From the NCBI GenBank assembly GCA_018828585.1, contig JAHJVW010000128.1, positions 1-64,000 on the forward strand: a stretch of 64,000 nucleotides of DNA, read 5' to 3'. A model generated the notes under the pieces. The model searched no databases, was not told where the DNA came from, and worked only from the letters and a program-made list of their open reading frames with translations. Of the stretch, positions 8,798 through 19,172 are shown piece after piece. Every line of letters begins with the position of its first letter. The stretch's first letter is position 1. Source of the DNA: Bacteroidota bacterium. Its GTDB lineage: Bacteria > Bacteroidota > Bacteroidia > Sphingobacteriales > Sphingobacteriaceae. The translations under genes were made by a program, and so were the position numbers.

Positions 8798-10375
8798 TTA
8801 TTTAGGGGTAACAAACCAAGGTTCTTTGGTATGATAATCTAATGCTAATGCGCCAATAACGTTTAAAGCATCTACATTCCAAACATATTCAGAATTATAT
8901 CTGGGTCTTATTCTATAGGCCAGTTTACCACCGTTATTTTGATACAAAGGAGGAGTAACAAAGCCTTGATAAACATTGGTATCATATTTAAACCTGCGCA
9001 TATCAGCCCAAACATCTAAATTTCCGTAAACAAAAGAAGCAATCATTTTCTGTTGCATAATGTCACTCATTTTTAATGTTGCAGGAGTTTGTGCCACAGC
9101 TGGACTCAATAAATATGCCGCTTTAGCGGTTGGAGTGATGTAATTCAGAGATGATACATTTGAATTTGCTAAAGGTGGATTACTTACAAAATCTAAGCTT
9201 GCTGTAATGCCTTGCTTGTATGCGGCTAAAGCAGCTGCATTACCTGAATTATTGTTCTTCCTAAATAGCGCCTCGGCTTTCATAAATTGCGTTTGTGCAT
9301 AGGTAAGAATAACACCTCTAGAATTATCTCTAAAAATATATTTTGTTGCTGTACCTGCAACTGGTAACGGAGCAGAAACTGGAGTACCCCATAAGTATGG
9401 GATTTTTAAAGCTGTCGAATTCACATCTCCTTTAGTTGCTTCAACGCCTCTATATACACCATCACTTGAGGGCGCTAATAATTGCGCTAGCCTAGGATCT
9501 AATTTATTATCAGGATTAGTAGAACCCGTTAAAATTCTTCCATCCAATAGTTTAACCATGTAATCTGATTGACGGAAAGAGTTTAAATTTTGTCTTGCTG
9601 GTCCCCAGAAGTTAGAATCTCCTGATGAAGATCCATTACACTGGATAGTTGCGTTATCATCATTATTTGCAAAAGATTTATCAACATATTCCACTACTTT
9701 ATCGGCGTTATAAGTTGTAGTATTTGATCTGTGAGCAGCATTAATAGCTAAAACACCATAAACAAATTTTATCCATTTTGCTCGATCACCGTAGTACATA
9801 TAATCCCCTCTTGCTAAATTTACTTGAGAAACTGCCCCGTCGGTACGATTAAGGTTTGTCAAAGCTAGATTGCATAATCTAACTACCTCATCATAAACTT
9901 CTTCTTGTTTATCATAATCGAATTTCGCTCTCGTTCCGTCCCATGCTTCTTTGAGAATCATTTCGCCATAAATATCAGTACTGGTTTGCCAGCTCCATGC
10001 CCGAATGGCATAAGCAACTCCCGCATAATCCCATTTTTGACCTGCCAAAGCATCTTCCAACATCAAATCAATGTTTGTTCCAATAGCAAAGTAATGTTGG
10101 CGCCATTTTTCTCCAGGAGTATCAGAACCTGGATTGTATCCCTGTGACTCGAAAACATTATTTGCTGCACCTGAACCCCATATTTGAGCATATTGACCTA
10201 CCGCTCGGGCATCAAACCATTCTCCTCTTTCCATATTTGCCAAAATTGGAGCCAATAGGTTTGCAGCATCAGTTTTTTGAGGGTTATTTGGACTCACATT
10301 GACATCCAAATAATTTTTACAACCACTTGCTAAAATTATGGTTGCTAGTAATATTGAGAATTTTATCTTTTTCAT
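8798..10375 (-). CDS. SusD/RagB family outer-membrane lipoprotein
   Basis: Lipobox LASGC; KNYLDVNVSPNNPQK; adjacent to SusC. Confidence 0.93.
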   Translation of the reverse strand: MKKIKFSILLATIILASGCKNYLDVNVSPNNPQKTDAANLLAPILANMERGEWFDARAVGQYAQIWGSGAANNVFESQGYNPGSDTPGEKWRQHYFAIGTNIDLMLEDALAGQKWDYAGVAYAIRAWSWQTSTDIYGEMILKEAWDGTRAKFDYDKQEEVYDEVVRLCNLALTNLNRTDGAVSQVNLARGDYMYYGDRAKWIKFVYGVLAINAAHRSNTTTYNADKVVEYVDKSFANNDDNATIQCNGSSSGDSNFWGPARQNLNSFRQSDYMVKLLDGRILTGSTNPDNKLDPRLAQLLAPSSDGVYRGVEATKGDVNSTALKIPYLWGTPVSAPLPVAGTATKYIFRDNSRGVILTYAQTQFMKAEALFRKNNNSGNAAALAAYKQGITASLDFVSNPPLANSNVSSLNYITPTAKAAYLLSPAVAQTPATLKMSDIMQQKMIASFVYGNLDVWADMRRFKYDTNVYQGFVTPPLYQNNGGKLAYRIRPRYNSEYVWNVDALNVIGALALDYHTKEPWFVTPK

Positions 10376-10387
10376 AATTATTTTTCT

Positions 10388-13300
10388 TTAAAGCCCAACT
10401 CTTAAACCAAATGAAAATGTTCTTGGAGTTGATAATGCACCATAATCAAACCCGGCAGCTCCTGAGCCTAAGGTTGAAGAGTTTGTTCCGTTTACATTTG
10501 GATCAGCACCGGAGTAATTGGTAATCATAAAAACATCGGTTCCTGTAAAGAAAACACTAGCGGTTTTAAATACTTTTTGCTTTTGCAATAAACTAGTTGG
10601 AAATCCATAGCTTAATGTAAAGTCTTGCAAACGAACCCAATTAACATTTTTTTCAATAAAATCCGACTCTATACTTGCGGAAGTATAAAAGTTTTGATTG
10701 TAGTATGGAGTTACTTGAATAGTATTAATAGTGGGTGTTGCGGAATTTTGTAAACCATCATTTAACACCCCAGGTACGATAATAGGTTGTTCTCTATTCT
10801 CAGTTCTTTTACTCAATCCTAATCGGGTTAATAACAGTTCGTTTCCGTTAAATACATCTCCTCCTTTTCTGATGTCAAACAAGAAAGATAAACTCACATT
10901 TTTATAAGTAAATCTATTTATTAAACCAACTATGAAATCGGGTTGACGGTCACCTGTAATTTTAAAAACACCATTAGAAACTGGCAAACCAGTTGTAGGG
11001 CTTATTAATACTTGGCCATTATTGTTTCTTGCGTAGTCATAGCTTCCAATTGAAGTTGTAGAGCCTCCAGGGAATAAGCTTGCTCTCGCATTAGCATATA
11101 ACCAAGTGTCTGAATTATAGTATTCTGGTAAATCGGCAGGAAGTTTTACGACTTTCCCTCTAGCTCGTGTAAAATTAATATCAGAATTCCATGTGAAATT
11201 AGCCGTTTTTACAGGTGTAGAAGTTAATTGAATTTCAACTCCTGAGTTTTCAATAGTACCACCATTAATGTATTGAAGAACAAATCCTCCACCGTAACTA
11301 ATTCTAGGGGCTATAATTTGATTGGTTGGCTTGGTATTATAGTAAGCAACGTCTAATCCTAACCTGCCTTTAAAGAATTGCAATTCTGTACCGACCTCAA
11401 AAGATTTTACTTTTTCAGGAACTAAAAAAGGATTACCCCCAAAAACACTGTACTGGAAACCACCACCTGTAGTAGATTGTGAATCTAAGTTTGTTCCTGT
11501 CTTATATGGCGGCGCATCTTTTCCAACCTCGGCATAAGAAGCCCTTAATTTACCATAAGATAAAATTTTACTGCCTTTTAGTGCAGGTAGTTGAGTGAAC
11601 TCAAAACTACCTCCTACAGATGGGTAAAAAAAGGATTGATTTTCTTTAGGTAAGGTTGAAGAATAATCGTTTCTTCCGGTCACCTGAAGGTTTACCATAT
11701 CTTTCCAATTTAAATTAAATCTACCAATTAAAGCTAGCCTCCTTCTTTGTGTAATGGTTGATTTGGCTCTTTGACTTGTTGGGTCGGTATTGTTGATTCC
11801 ATTAAAAGCTAATTCAAAAAATTTCTCGCCGTAAATTGTATTTACTTCATCTTTGGTGTCAAAAGCCTCGCCTCCTAATGCCAATGTTCCTCTAAAATCT
11901 CTAATGGTTTTTTTAGCAGTTGCAAAAAATGAACCATTTAAGAGCAAATTATTATCAGTATAATTTTCTAAAATCCCTCTAGCACTAATTCCACTAGTGG
12001 AGTTAAAACCGTTTAAAGGAGAGTTTTGAGAAGCCGTACTAAACGGACTAATTAGCGAATTACCTAACGTATTATAGAAATCGGCACCAACCAATCCCCT
12101 TAAATTTAACCACTTATATGCATCATAGGATAAGTCTAAATTGCCAACCATTCTGTTGGTCTTATCTTTATTTACATTATTATTAATATCAAAGAAGGGA
12201 TTATCAGTATCAGAACCATCATTTGACGCTCTTAATCTTCTTCTAGTTCCATCAGGATTTAGATACACCCTAACATCATCATCAGCAGGCCAGGTTAATA
12301 AATTTAAAAAAGTTCCTGTAGCTCCTTTATTGTTTTTTTCTGTTTGATTATTAAAATAGTTAAAAGATCCGGAAGCCTTAAATTTTTCAGAAACTTTGGT
12401 TGCTCCAGATAATCTAACTGAAACTCTTTGATTAGAAGTTCCTGGGAAAACACCGTCAGCTTTCCTATATTGAGTAGAAACTCTGAAAGTTGTGGTTTCA
12501 CTTCCACCATCAAAACTTAAATTATGTTGTTGACTAGCACCCGTTCTAAAAAAACTTCCGTTATTGTCAAAAATTTGAGTGCCTGTAGTAAAACGAGGTC
12601 CAAATGCTGATCTAACATTTATATCTTGAACGCCGTTTATACCTCTTCCATAGGAGGTTTGAATTTCTGGAAAGCGATATACGTTTGAGAAGCTAAAGTT
12701 GTTATCATAAGAAATTGAACCTACACCTGCTTTACCTTTTTTGGTAGTGATAATGATTGCACCTGAAGCAGCATCAGAACCATAGAGTGCTGCTGCTTCA
12801 GGGCCTTTTAGAACTGTAACACTAGCAATGTCATTCGGGTTAATATCACCCGCTCTATTTAAATAATCAGCATTTCTGTTTGGTCCATCGGACGCAAGCG
12901 CTCCTTGTCCAAAGGTGCTATTGTCAATTCTAATACCATCAATGATAAATAATGGCTGATTATTGCCTCCTATAGAATTTACACCTCTAAGAACAATAGA
13001 TGAGCTTGCTCCAGGGTTACCGCTTGTACTTGTTACTGTTAGACCCGCTACTCTACCTTGTAAGGCATTAAGAAAATTTTCTCTTTGAGTATCTGCAATG
13101 TCTTTACCCTGAACTGTTTGTGTTGCTGTTACCAAATCTTTCTTCAGTGCACTTTGACCAAAGCCTAAGACAACCACTTCTCCTAAAGCTTTAGCATCTT
13201 GTTTTAACACAACATTAATTTGGTTTGCGACTCCAACCGTTTTTTCCTGATTTAAGGTCCCTAAAAAGGAGAAAACAAGTACGTCTCCCGCTTTTGCTCG

Positions 13301-13489
13301 AATACTATATTTTCCGGATACATCCGTTTGAGTGCCTATAGACGATCCCTTGATCTTTACGGAAACCCCAGGCAATGGTAATCCGTCTTCAATTGAAGTT
13401 ACTGTTCCAGTAATCGTTTTTTCCTGAGCGTTAACAAACCCGATCAAAAAAAACATTCCGAAAAGTAACAGAAGTAAGTTTTTTTTCAT
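10388..13489 (-). CDS. SusC/RagA family TonB-linked outer membrane protein
   Basis: Carboxypeptidase-like N-terminus, plug QRENFLNALQGRVAGLTVTSTSGNPGASSSIVLRG, ~1030 aa; start MKKNLLLLLFG preferred over track start 13540. Confidence 0.95.
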   Translation of the reverse strand: MKKNLLLLLFGMFFLIGFVNAQEKTITGTVTSIEDGLPLPGVSVKIKGSSIGTQTDVSGKYSIRAKAGDVLVFSFLGTLNQEKTVGVANQINVVLKQDAKALGEVVVLGFGQSALKKDLVTATQTVQGKDIADTQRENFLNALQGRVAGLTVTSTSGNPGASSSIVLRGVNSIGGNNQPLFIIDGIRIDNSTFGQGALASDGPNRNADYLNRAGDINPNDIASVTVLKGPEAAALYGSDAASGAIIITTKKGKAGVGSISYDNNFSFSNVYRFPEIQTSYGRGINGVQDINVRSAFGPRFTTGTQIFDNNGSFFRTGASQQHNLSFDGGSETTTFRVSTQYRKADGVFPGTSNQRVSVRLSGATKVSEKFKASGSFNYFNNQTEKNNKGATGTFLNLLTWPADDDVRVYLNPDGTRRRLRASNDGSDTDNPFFDINNNVNKDKTNRMVGNLDLSYDAYKWLNLRGLVGADFYNTLGNSLISPFSTASQNSPLNGFNSTSGISARGILENYTDNNLLLNGSFFATAKKTIRDFRGTLALGGEAFDTKDEVNTIYGEKFFELAFNGINNTDPTSQRAKSTITQRRRLALIGRFNLNWKDMVNLQVTGRNDYSSTLPKENQSFFYPSVGGSFEFTQLPALKGSKILSYGKLRASYAEVGKDAPPYKTGTNLDSQSTTGGGFQYSVFGGNPFLVPEKVKSFEVGTELQFFKGRLGLDVAYYNTKPTNQIIAPRISYGGGFVLQYINGGTIENSGVEIQLTSTPVKTANFTWNSDINFTRARGKVVKLPADLPEYYNSDTWLYANARASLFPGGSTTSIGSYDYARNNNGQVLISPTTGLPVSNGVFKITGDRQPDFIVGLINRFTYKNVSLSFLFDIRKGGDVFNGNELLLTRLGLSKRTENREQPIIVPGVLNDGLQNSATPTINTIQVTPYYNQNFYTSASIESDFIEKNVNWVRLQDFTLSYGFPTSLLQKQKVFKTASVFFTGTDVFMITNYSGADPNVNGTNSSTLGSGAAGFDYGALSTPRTFSFGLRVGL

Positions 13490-13822
13490 GTTAAAAATTT
13501 TAAGGTTAAGTATTATTTCTTTGAAAGTGCAGTTTTTCAAGACAATAATAGGATAAAGATTAGATAATTTGCATAATAACGCAAATTATTATCACAATTT
13601 TTTTTACTATATTAGTGTATTATTTACACAAATAAATATTGTAACCTATTATAATACAGATTTTTAAGTTGTTAATATTATTTTTTATTTATCTGTTTTA
13701 TCTAAAAAAAGATATCAAAATGTTTTATATAAGCCGCAAAAACTCGCAGAAAAATCTAATTTAATGCAGACTCATAATTTTATTTACTGGTAATTGCGTT
13801 TTTTTATTCTAGAATCAAAAAT

Positions 13823-13830
13823 TATATTTG
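13823..13830 (+). promoter_or_regulatory. Putative -7 box (TAnnTTTG) of the deoR-family gene
   Basis: TATATTTG, 12 nt before ATG 13843. Confidence 0.6.
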
Positions 13831-13842
13831 AAAAAAAAGTAG

Positions 13843-14589
13843 ATGTTAAAAAAAGAGCGCCAAACCTACATCATGAAGCAGATAAATCTGCACAATAAAG
13901 TACTTTCATCAGATTTGAGTCAACAATTAGATGTATCTGAGGATACAATAAGAAGAGACTTAAATGAATTAGACGAAGCTGGTAAATTATTAAAAGTGCA
14001 TGGCGGAGCGCTCTCAAAATCTTTCCATTTCCCTTTTCATCAAAATGAAGTTTATGCCCAAGAGTCCAAAAGGCAAGTGGCTTTAAAAGCCATTAACTTA
14101 ATTAAAGAGGGGATGGTTGTTTTAACTGGTGGTGGAACTACCATGATTGAAATGGCAAAATTGATGCCTGAAGAACTCGATGCAACTTTCTTTACAATTA
14201 GCCCGCTGGTTGCTTTAGAATTGGCAGAACATCCTCGTCTAACAGTAATTCTAATAGGAGGTCAATTATCCAAAAATGCTCAAATTAATATCGGCGCTAG
14301 GGTTATCAACGATTTATCTGAAATAAAAGTTGATATCTGTTTTTTAGGAGCTAATGGAATTGATTTTAAAGAGGGAATTACTGATTCTGACTGGGAGGTA
14401 GTACAGGTAAAAAAAGCAATGATTAAATCAACAGCAAAAGTGGTGATTTTGAGTATCGCTGAAAAGTTAAACTCTGTTCAAAAAATGAGGGTTTGTGGAT
14501 TAAATCAAGTCACTCATTTTATAACTGATTTAGATCCTGGAAGCGAAGATTTAGCTCCTTTTAAAGATGGAAACATTCAAATTTTTTAA
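13843..14589 (+). CDS. DeoR/GlpR family transcriptional regulator
   Basis: N-terminal HTH (LSSDLSQQLDVSEDTIRRDLNELDEAGKLLKVHGGA), C-terminal sugar-P sensing domain (ILIGGQLSKNA...DICFLGANGID). Confidence 0.95.
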   Translation: MLKKERQTYIMKQINLHNKVLSSDLSQQLDVSEDTIRRDLNELDEAGKLLKVHGGALSKSFHFPFHQNEVYAQESKRQVALKAINLIKEGMVVLTGGGTTMIEMAKLMPEELDATFFTISPLVALELAEHPRLTVILIGGQLSKNAQINIGARVINDLSEIKVDICFLGANGIDFKEGITDSDWEVVQVKKAMIKSTAKVVILSIAEKLNSVQKMRVCGLNQVTHFITDLDPGSEDLAPFKDGNIQIF

Positions 14590-15773
14590 TTTGGGAAACT
14601 AATCTTACCCATACTTTTAGTTTGATCTCCAAAAGCTTCGTAATCTCCAGCAACCGTTTCATTTGCCAAAATTGCGAAAAGTACTGTTTCTTTGGCATCT
14701 GGATGAATCATTAAATCACTCGTACTTTTAAAAATTGCAAATGGAACTAACCCTTCTAAATTTTTCATCAACAATGGATTTTGAAAACCACCACCACTAG
14801 TATAAACCACGGGATGAGTAGTGTGATCAAAGATTTGATTGATAGCTACGGAAATCCCTTCAGCTGTAAAGCGATTAAGGGTTGCCATTATATCTTCTGC
14901 TTTCAGGTTGTTTTTATTAGATTTTTCAATCGCATTTTCCAAATACTTTAAATTAAACAGTTCTGGTCCTGTAGTTTTTGGAAGTTGTTGATTGAAAAAC
15001 GGATGATTTAATAATTCATTCAGTAATTCAGTATCGACTACACCTTCTAATGCCATTGAAGCATTCAAATCATAATATTTATTTCCCGTTACTTTTAGAA
15101 TAAATTGATCCATTAAGGTATTTCCAGGTCCAACATCTGTGCTTATTGCATTTGCAAATACAGCATCTTTTTTTAAAATGGTAAAATTCGCGATTCCACC
15201 AATATTTAATAAAATGCGGTTTTCTGCGTTATTTCTAAATAAAAGATAATCACCATATAGGGCTAGGGGAGCTCCTTCCTTTCCTTCAGCTATGTTTTTT
15301 TGTCTAAAATCACTTATGGTAATAATTCCTGTTTGCACAGCAATATAATCGCCGTCTCCTATTTGTAAGGTAGCGTTTAGAGGGTTGGCGTCATTTCTAA
15401 GTCGAGCCGGAGAATGATAGATGGTTTGCCCATGACTAGCTATTAAATCAATAGCCTCAGATTTCAAATTTTGTTGGATTAAAAATTGATTTACGGAGTT
15501 AGAAAAATGTTGAGCAATTTCAATATTAAGTAGGCTAATCAATTCCAAATCTGTTTCTTTTAAAAAACAAATTTCTTTTAATTTATGCTTAAATGCTACT
15601 GAATAAGGAAAGCTTTCAAAAGCTAACAAGTCAACTTTTACCGCTAATCCATTACCGCTAATTTTACACAAACCGACATCAACTCCGTCTAATGATGTAC
15701 CAGACATTAAACCAATTATTAATCGGTCCTTTTTTTTAGCTATTTCACACAGTTTGCTAACTTGTTTATTCAT
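14586..15773 (-). CDS. anmK: Anhydro-N-acetylmuramic acid kinase
   Basis: IGLMSGTSLDGVDVGLC, IASHGQTIYHSP, NIGGIANFT, DVGPGNTLMDQ motifs. Confidence 0.95.
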   Translation of the reverse strand: MNKQVSKLCEIAKKKDRLIIGLMSGTSLDGVDVGLCKISGNGLAVKVDLLAFESFPYSVAFKHKLKEICFLKETDLELISLLNIEIAQHFSNSVNQFLIQQNLKSEAIDLIASHGQTIYHSPARLRNDANPLNATLQIGDGDYIAVQTGIITISDFRQKNIAEGKEGAPLALYGDYLLFRNNAENRILLNIGGIANFTILKKDAVFANAISTDVGPGNTLMDQFILKVTGNKYYDLNASMALEGVVDTELLNELLNHPFFNQQLPKTTGPELFNLKYLENAIEKSNKNNLKAEDIMATLNRFTAEGISVAINQIFDHTTHPVVYTSGGGFQNPLLMKNLEGLVPFAIFKSTSDLMIHPDAKETVLFAILANETVAGDYEAFGDQTKSMGKISFPN

Positions 15774-15888
15774 TATTTTTAAACTTTATAGATCACAAGA
15801 TAAGACAATAAGGGTTAAATATTTTTAAATTGCAATAAACCGCAAATAAAAACTATTTTCATCAAAAAACGCAGAATAAAATATTTTG

Positions 15889-15896
15889 TATATTTG
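15889..15896 (+). promoter_or_regulatory. Putative -7 box (TAnnTTTG) of nagB
   Basis: TATATTTG, 16 nt before ATG 15913. Confidence 0.6.
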
Positions 15897-15912
15897 GTTA
15901 AATTATTAATCT

Positions 15913-17835
15913 ATGGCTCGTTTAAACCTTCTAGAATCAACCCGTTTTGAAAAATTACCTGTTACTGTTTATGAAAACGAACAGGATGCCTGCAAAAAAG
16001 TAGCCGCAAAAATTGCAGCATTGATTCATTCTAAGAATGAAAAAATGGAAAAGACCTTTTTGGGTTTGGCAACAGGCGCTACCCCAATTGGGGTCTATAC
16101 TGAGCTGATAAGACTACACAAACAGGAGGGATTAAGCTTCAAAAATGTGGTCACATTTAATTTGGATGAATATTATCCAATGCAGTCGAATGCTGAGCAA
16201 AGCTATGTGCGTTTCATGAACGAGCAATTGTTCAACCACATAGATATACTTCCAAATAATATCAATATTCCGGATGGAACCCTAACAACTGAAGAAGTTC
16301 CTCAATTTTGTCTTAATTACGAAAAGAAAATTACTGCTTATGGCGGTCTAGATTTACAGGTTTTAGGTATCGGAAGAACTGGTCACATTGGTTTTAACGA
16401 ACCCGGTTCGGCACCAAATTCTGGAACAAGAATGGTTACTTTGGATGATTTAACCAGAAAAGATGCTGCAAAAGATTTTGGAGGAAAAGCTAATGTTCCA
16501 ACAAAAGCAATCACCATGGGTGTTGGAACTATTTTTAAAGCAAAGGAAATAATTCTAATGGCTTGGGGAAGCAAAAAAGCACCCATCATTAAAAAAGCAG
16601 TTGAAGGGGAATTATCTGGCGAAGTACCAGCCACCTATTTGCAACTTTCGGATAATGTTGAATTTGTTCTTGATCGTGATGCCGCTTCCCTACTCACTCG
16701 TTTTGATACTCCATGGTTAGTGAAGGATTGTGTTTGGGATGATAAATTAATTAAAAAAGCTGTAATCTGGCTGGCCAATACCGTACAGAAACCTATATTA
16801 AAATTGACTGAAGAAGACTACAACAGCCATGGGATGGCTCAGCTGGCCACAGAGAAGGGCCCCGTTTACAATATAAATATCCATATTTTTAATTTATTGC
16901 AACACACCATCACCGGGTGGCCGGGTGGTAAACCAAATGCTGATGATAGTCAGCGGCCAGAAAGAGCCGAACCAGCGATCAAGCGTTCTATCGTATTCTC
17001 TCCGCATCCAGACGATGATGTAATTTCTATGGGCGGTACTTTCATTCGTTTGGTAGATCAGGGTCATGATGTTCATGTGGCTTATCAAACTTCGGGAAAT
17101 AATGCGGTGTGGGATGACGATGCTTTAAGATATCTAGAGTTTAATATAGATATGGCTAAAACGTTGGGTAAACCCGATGCTGAAATGGAACAACTTCATG
17201 AGAAACTTAAAGTATTTACCCAATCGAAAAATCCTAATCAAAATGATCCAGAAGAACTGAAACAAATAAAAGGATTGATAAGAAAAGGCGAAGCAACAGC
17301 AGGTGCAAGGTATTGTGGTTTAAATGATGATCATATACACTTTATGAATATGCCTTTTTATGAGAAAAGAAAATCGAGCAGAAAGAATGAAGTTTCTGAG
17401 GACGATGTCAAAGTAACTATTGACTTTTTGCAGAGCATAAAACCACAGCAAATATTTGCCGCAGGAGATTTTGCCGACCCCCATGGAACACATAAAATAT
17501 GTTTCGAGGCTATAAAAAGAGCCATGGAAAAACTAAGGAAGACAGAAAAATGGGCCAAAGATTGTTGGGTTTGGTTGTACAGGGGGGCGTGGCATGAGTG
17601 GGAAATCCATGAAATTGAAATGGCAGTTCCGTTGTCTCCCAAAGAATTAGAGCGAAAAAGAAATGCCATTTTTAAACACCAATCTCAAAAAGATCGTCCG
17701 GTTTTTCCGGGTGATGATTCTCGTGAGTTTTGGGTAAGAGCCGAAGAACGAAACAGAGATACCGCCAAGCAATATGATGATTTGGGCCTAGCAAACTATG
17801 AGGCTATGGAAGCTTTTGTAAAATGGAAATTTTAA
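15913..17835 (+). CDS. nagB: Glucosamine-6-phosphate deaminase fused to C-terminal PIG-L/LmbE deacetylase domain
   Basis: NagB motifs (FNLDEYYP, GIGRTGHIGFNEPGS) then PIG-L motifs (SPHPDDDVISMGG, DPHGTHK) in one 640-aa ORF. Confidence 0.95.
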   Translation: MARLNLLESTRFEKLPVTVYENEQDACKKVAAKIAALIHSKNEKMEKTFLGLATGATPIGVYTELIRLHKQEGLSFKNVVTFNLDEYYPMQSNAEQSYVRFMNEQLFNHIDILPNNINIPDGTLTTEEVPQFCLNYEKKITAYGGLDLQVLGIGRTGHIGFNEPGSAPNSGTRMVTLDDLTRKDAAKDFGGKANVPTKAITMGVGTIFKAKEIILMAWGSKKAPIIKKAVEGELSGEVPATYLQLSDNVEFVLDRDAASLLTRFDTPWLVKDCVWDDKLIKKAVIWLANTVQKPILKLTEEDYNSHGMAQLATEKGPVYNINIHIFNLLQHTITGWPGGKPNADDSQRPERAEPAIKRSIVFSPHPDDDVISMGGTFIRLVDQGHDVHVAYQTSGNNAVWDDDALRYLEFNIDMAKTLGKPDAEMEQLHEKLKVFTQSKNPNQNDPEELKQIKGLIRKGEATAGARYCGLNDDHIHFMNMPFYEKRKSSRKNEVSEDDVKVTIDFLQSIKPQQIFAAGDFADPHGTHKICFEAIKRAMEKLRKTEKWAKDCWVWLYRGAWHEWEIHEIEMAVPLSPKELERKRNAIFKHQSQKDRPVFPGDDSREFWVRAEERNRDTAKQYDDLGLANYEAMEAFVKWKF

Positions 17836-17861
17836 TGCTTTGGTTTAAATTTTTTGGTTAT

Positions 17862-17892
17862 AAAGTCGTGGAAATCTCTACGACTTTTTTTT
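17862..17892 (+). terminator. Rho-independent terminator after nagB
   Basis: aaagtcgt...acgacttt stem followed by T run. Confidence 0.8.
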
Positions 17893-17942
17893 AATTAAAA
17901 AACCCTAAATTTAAATAACCTATAAACTTAAATTTAAACAAC

Positions 17943-19073
17943 ATGACCCCTGCTCCTGAACTAAAAAAGAGACTGCTTTCATTAGATGTTTTTAGAGGAA
18001 TTACCGTTGCCGCCATGATTTTGGTAAATAATCCAGGAGATTGGAGATATATTTATGCTCCTTTAGAACACTCAGAATGGAATGGTTGCACACCAACAGA
18101 CCTAATATTTCCTTTTTTCTTATTTATAGTTGGTGTATCCATAGTTTATGCGCTTTCAGGGAAGAAAGTAGACGCTTCTAATCATTCAAAAGTCTTGCTT
18201 TCCGTTTTTAAAAGAGCGGCGATTTTATTTGGATTAGGATTATTGCTATCCTTATTTCCTTTCTTTGATTTTTCTGTTGTCCGCATTCCCGGCGTTTTAA
18301 CTAGAATTGCAATAGTATATCTCATCACTGCAATTCTATTTATCAAGTTTAATGAAAAAGTGCTTTTTAGATTGTTTATAGGGTTACTTTTGATTTATTG
18401 GTTGGTAATGACCCTAATTCCTGTACCAGGTATAGGTTTACCTAATTTAGAGCCAGAAACAAACCTTGGTGCTTGGTTAGACCGTACTATTTTTACAGAA
18501 GCCCACTTATGGAAACCTAGTAAAACCTGGGACCCTGAAGGTTTATTAAGTACACTTCCTGCAGTGGCAACGGGTTTATTCGGAATATTAATCGGCCTAA
18601 CCTTAAAGTCAAAACAGCGAACTGATGAAAACAAAGTTGCATGGATGTTTACCTATGGTTTAATTGCGGCTTTAGCTGGTTTGGTTTTAGATTTAGTTTT
18701 TCCTATCAATAAATCTTTATGGACAAGCTCCTTTGTATTGTATACCGGCGGATTGGCTAGTATGGCTTTGGGCTTATGCTATTGGTTAATAGATGTGAAA
18801 GGCTTCACTAAATTTACTAAGCCTTTTGTTATATATGGTGTAAATGCGATTACTGTTTATTTTGCCTCAGGAATTATTGCAAGGTCAATGACCCTTATTT
18901 ATGTACCATTAAATGGTAAAGACGTAACATTAAAAGGCTGGTTTTATGAACAATTTTTCACTCCTTATTTTTCGCCTTATAACGCATCTTTAGCTGGAGC
19001 AATCACCTTCGTATTAATCTGGTTATTGATTTTATGGATAATGTATAGAAAGAACATCATTATCAAAGTTTAA
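17943..19073 (+). CDS. DUF5009/HGSNAT-like (NagX-type) acyltransferase membrane protein
   Basis: RLLSLDVFRGITVAAMILVNNPGDWRYIYAPLEHSEWNGCTPTDLIFPFFLFIVG signature. Confidence 0.9.
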   Translation: MTPAPELKKRLLSLDVFRGITVAAMILVNNPGDWRYIYAPLEHSEWNGCTPTDLIFPFFLFIVGVSIVYALSGKKVDASNHSKVLLSVFKRAAILFGLGLLLSLFPFFDFSVVRIPGVLTRIAIVYLITAILFIKFNEKVLFRLFIGLLLIYWLVMTLIPVPGIGLPNLEPETNLGAWLDRTIFTEAHLWKPSKTWDPEGLLSTLPAVATGLFGILIGLTLKSKQRTDENKVAWMFTYGLIAALAGLVLDLVFPINKSLWTSSFVLYTGGLASMALGLCYWLIDVKGFTKFTKPFVIYGVNAITVYFASGIIARSMTLIYVPLNGKDVTLKGWFYEQFFTPYFSPYNASLAGAITFVLIWLLILWIMYRKNIIIKV

Positions 19074-19172
19074 GGAGATTAGGTGTTTTACGAACAGCTA
19101 TAAGAAAACTTTATATCCTTAAAATTGCTTAAAGGTTGATGTTCCTATTGTTTCTGATTTAAAAATCAAGAT

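Noticed and set aside
12304-12513. Minus-strand ORF in a different frame inside susC
   Set aside because: The full-length SusC frame is intact, so this is a shadow ORF and not a frameshift.
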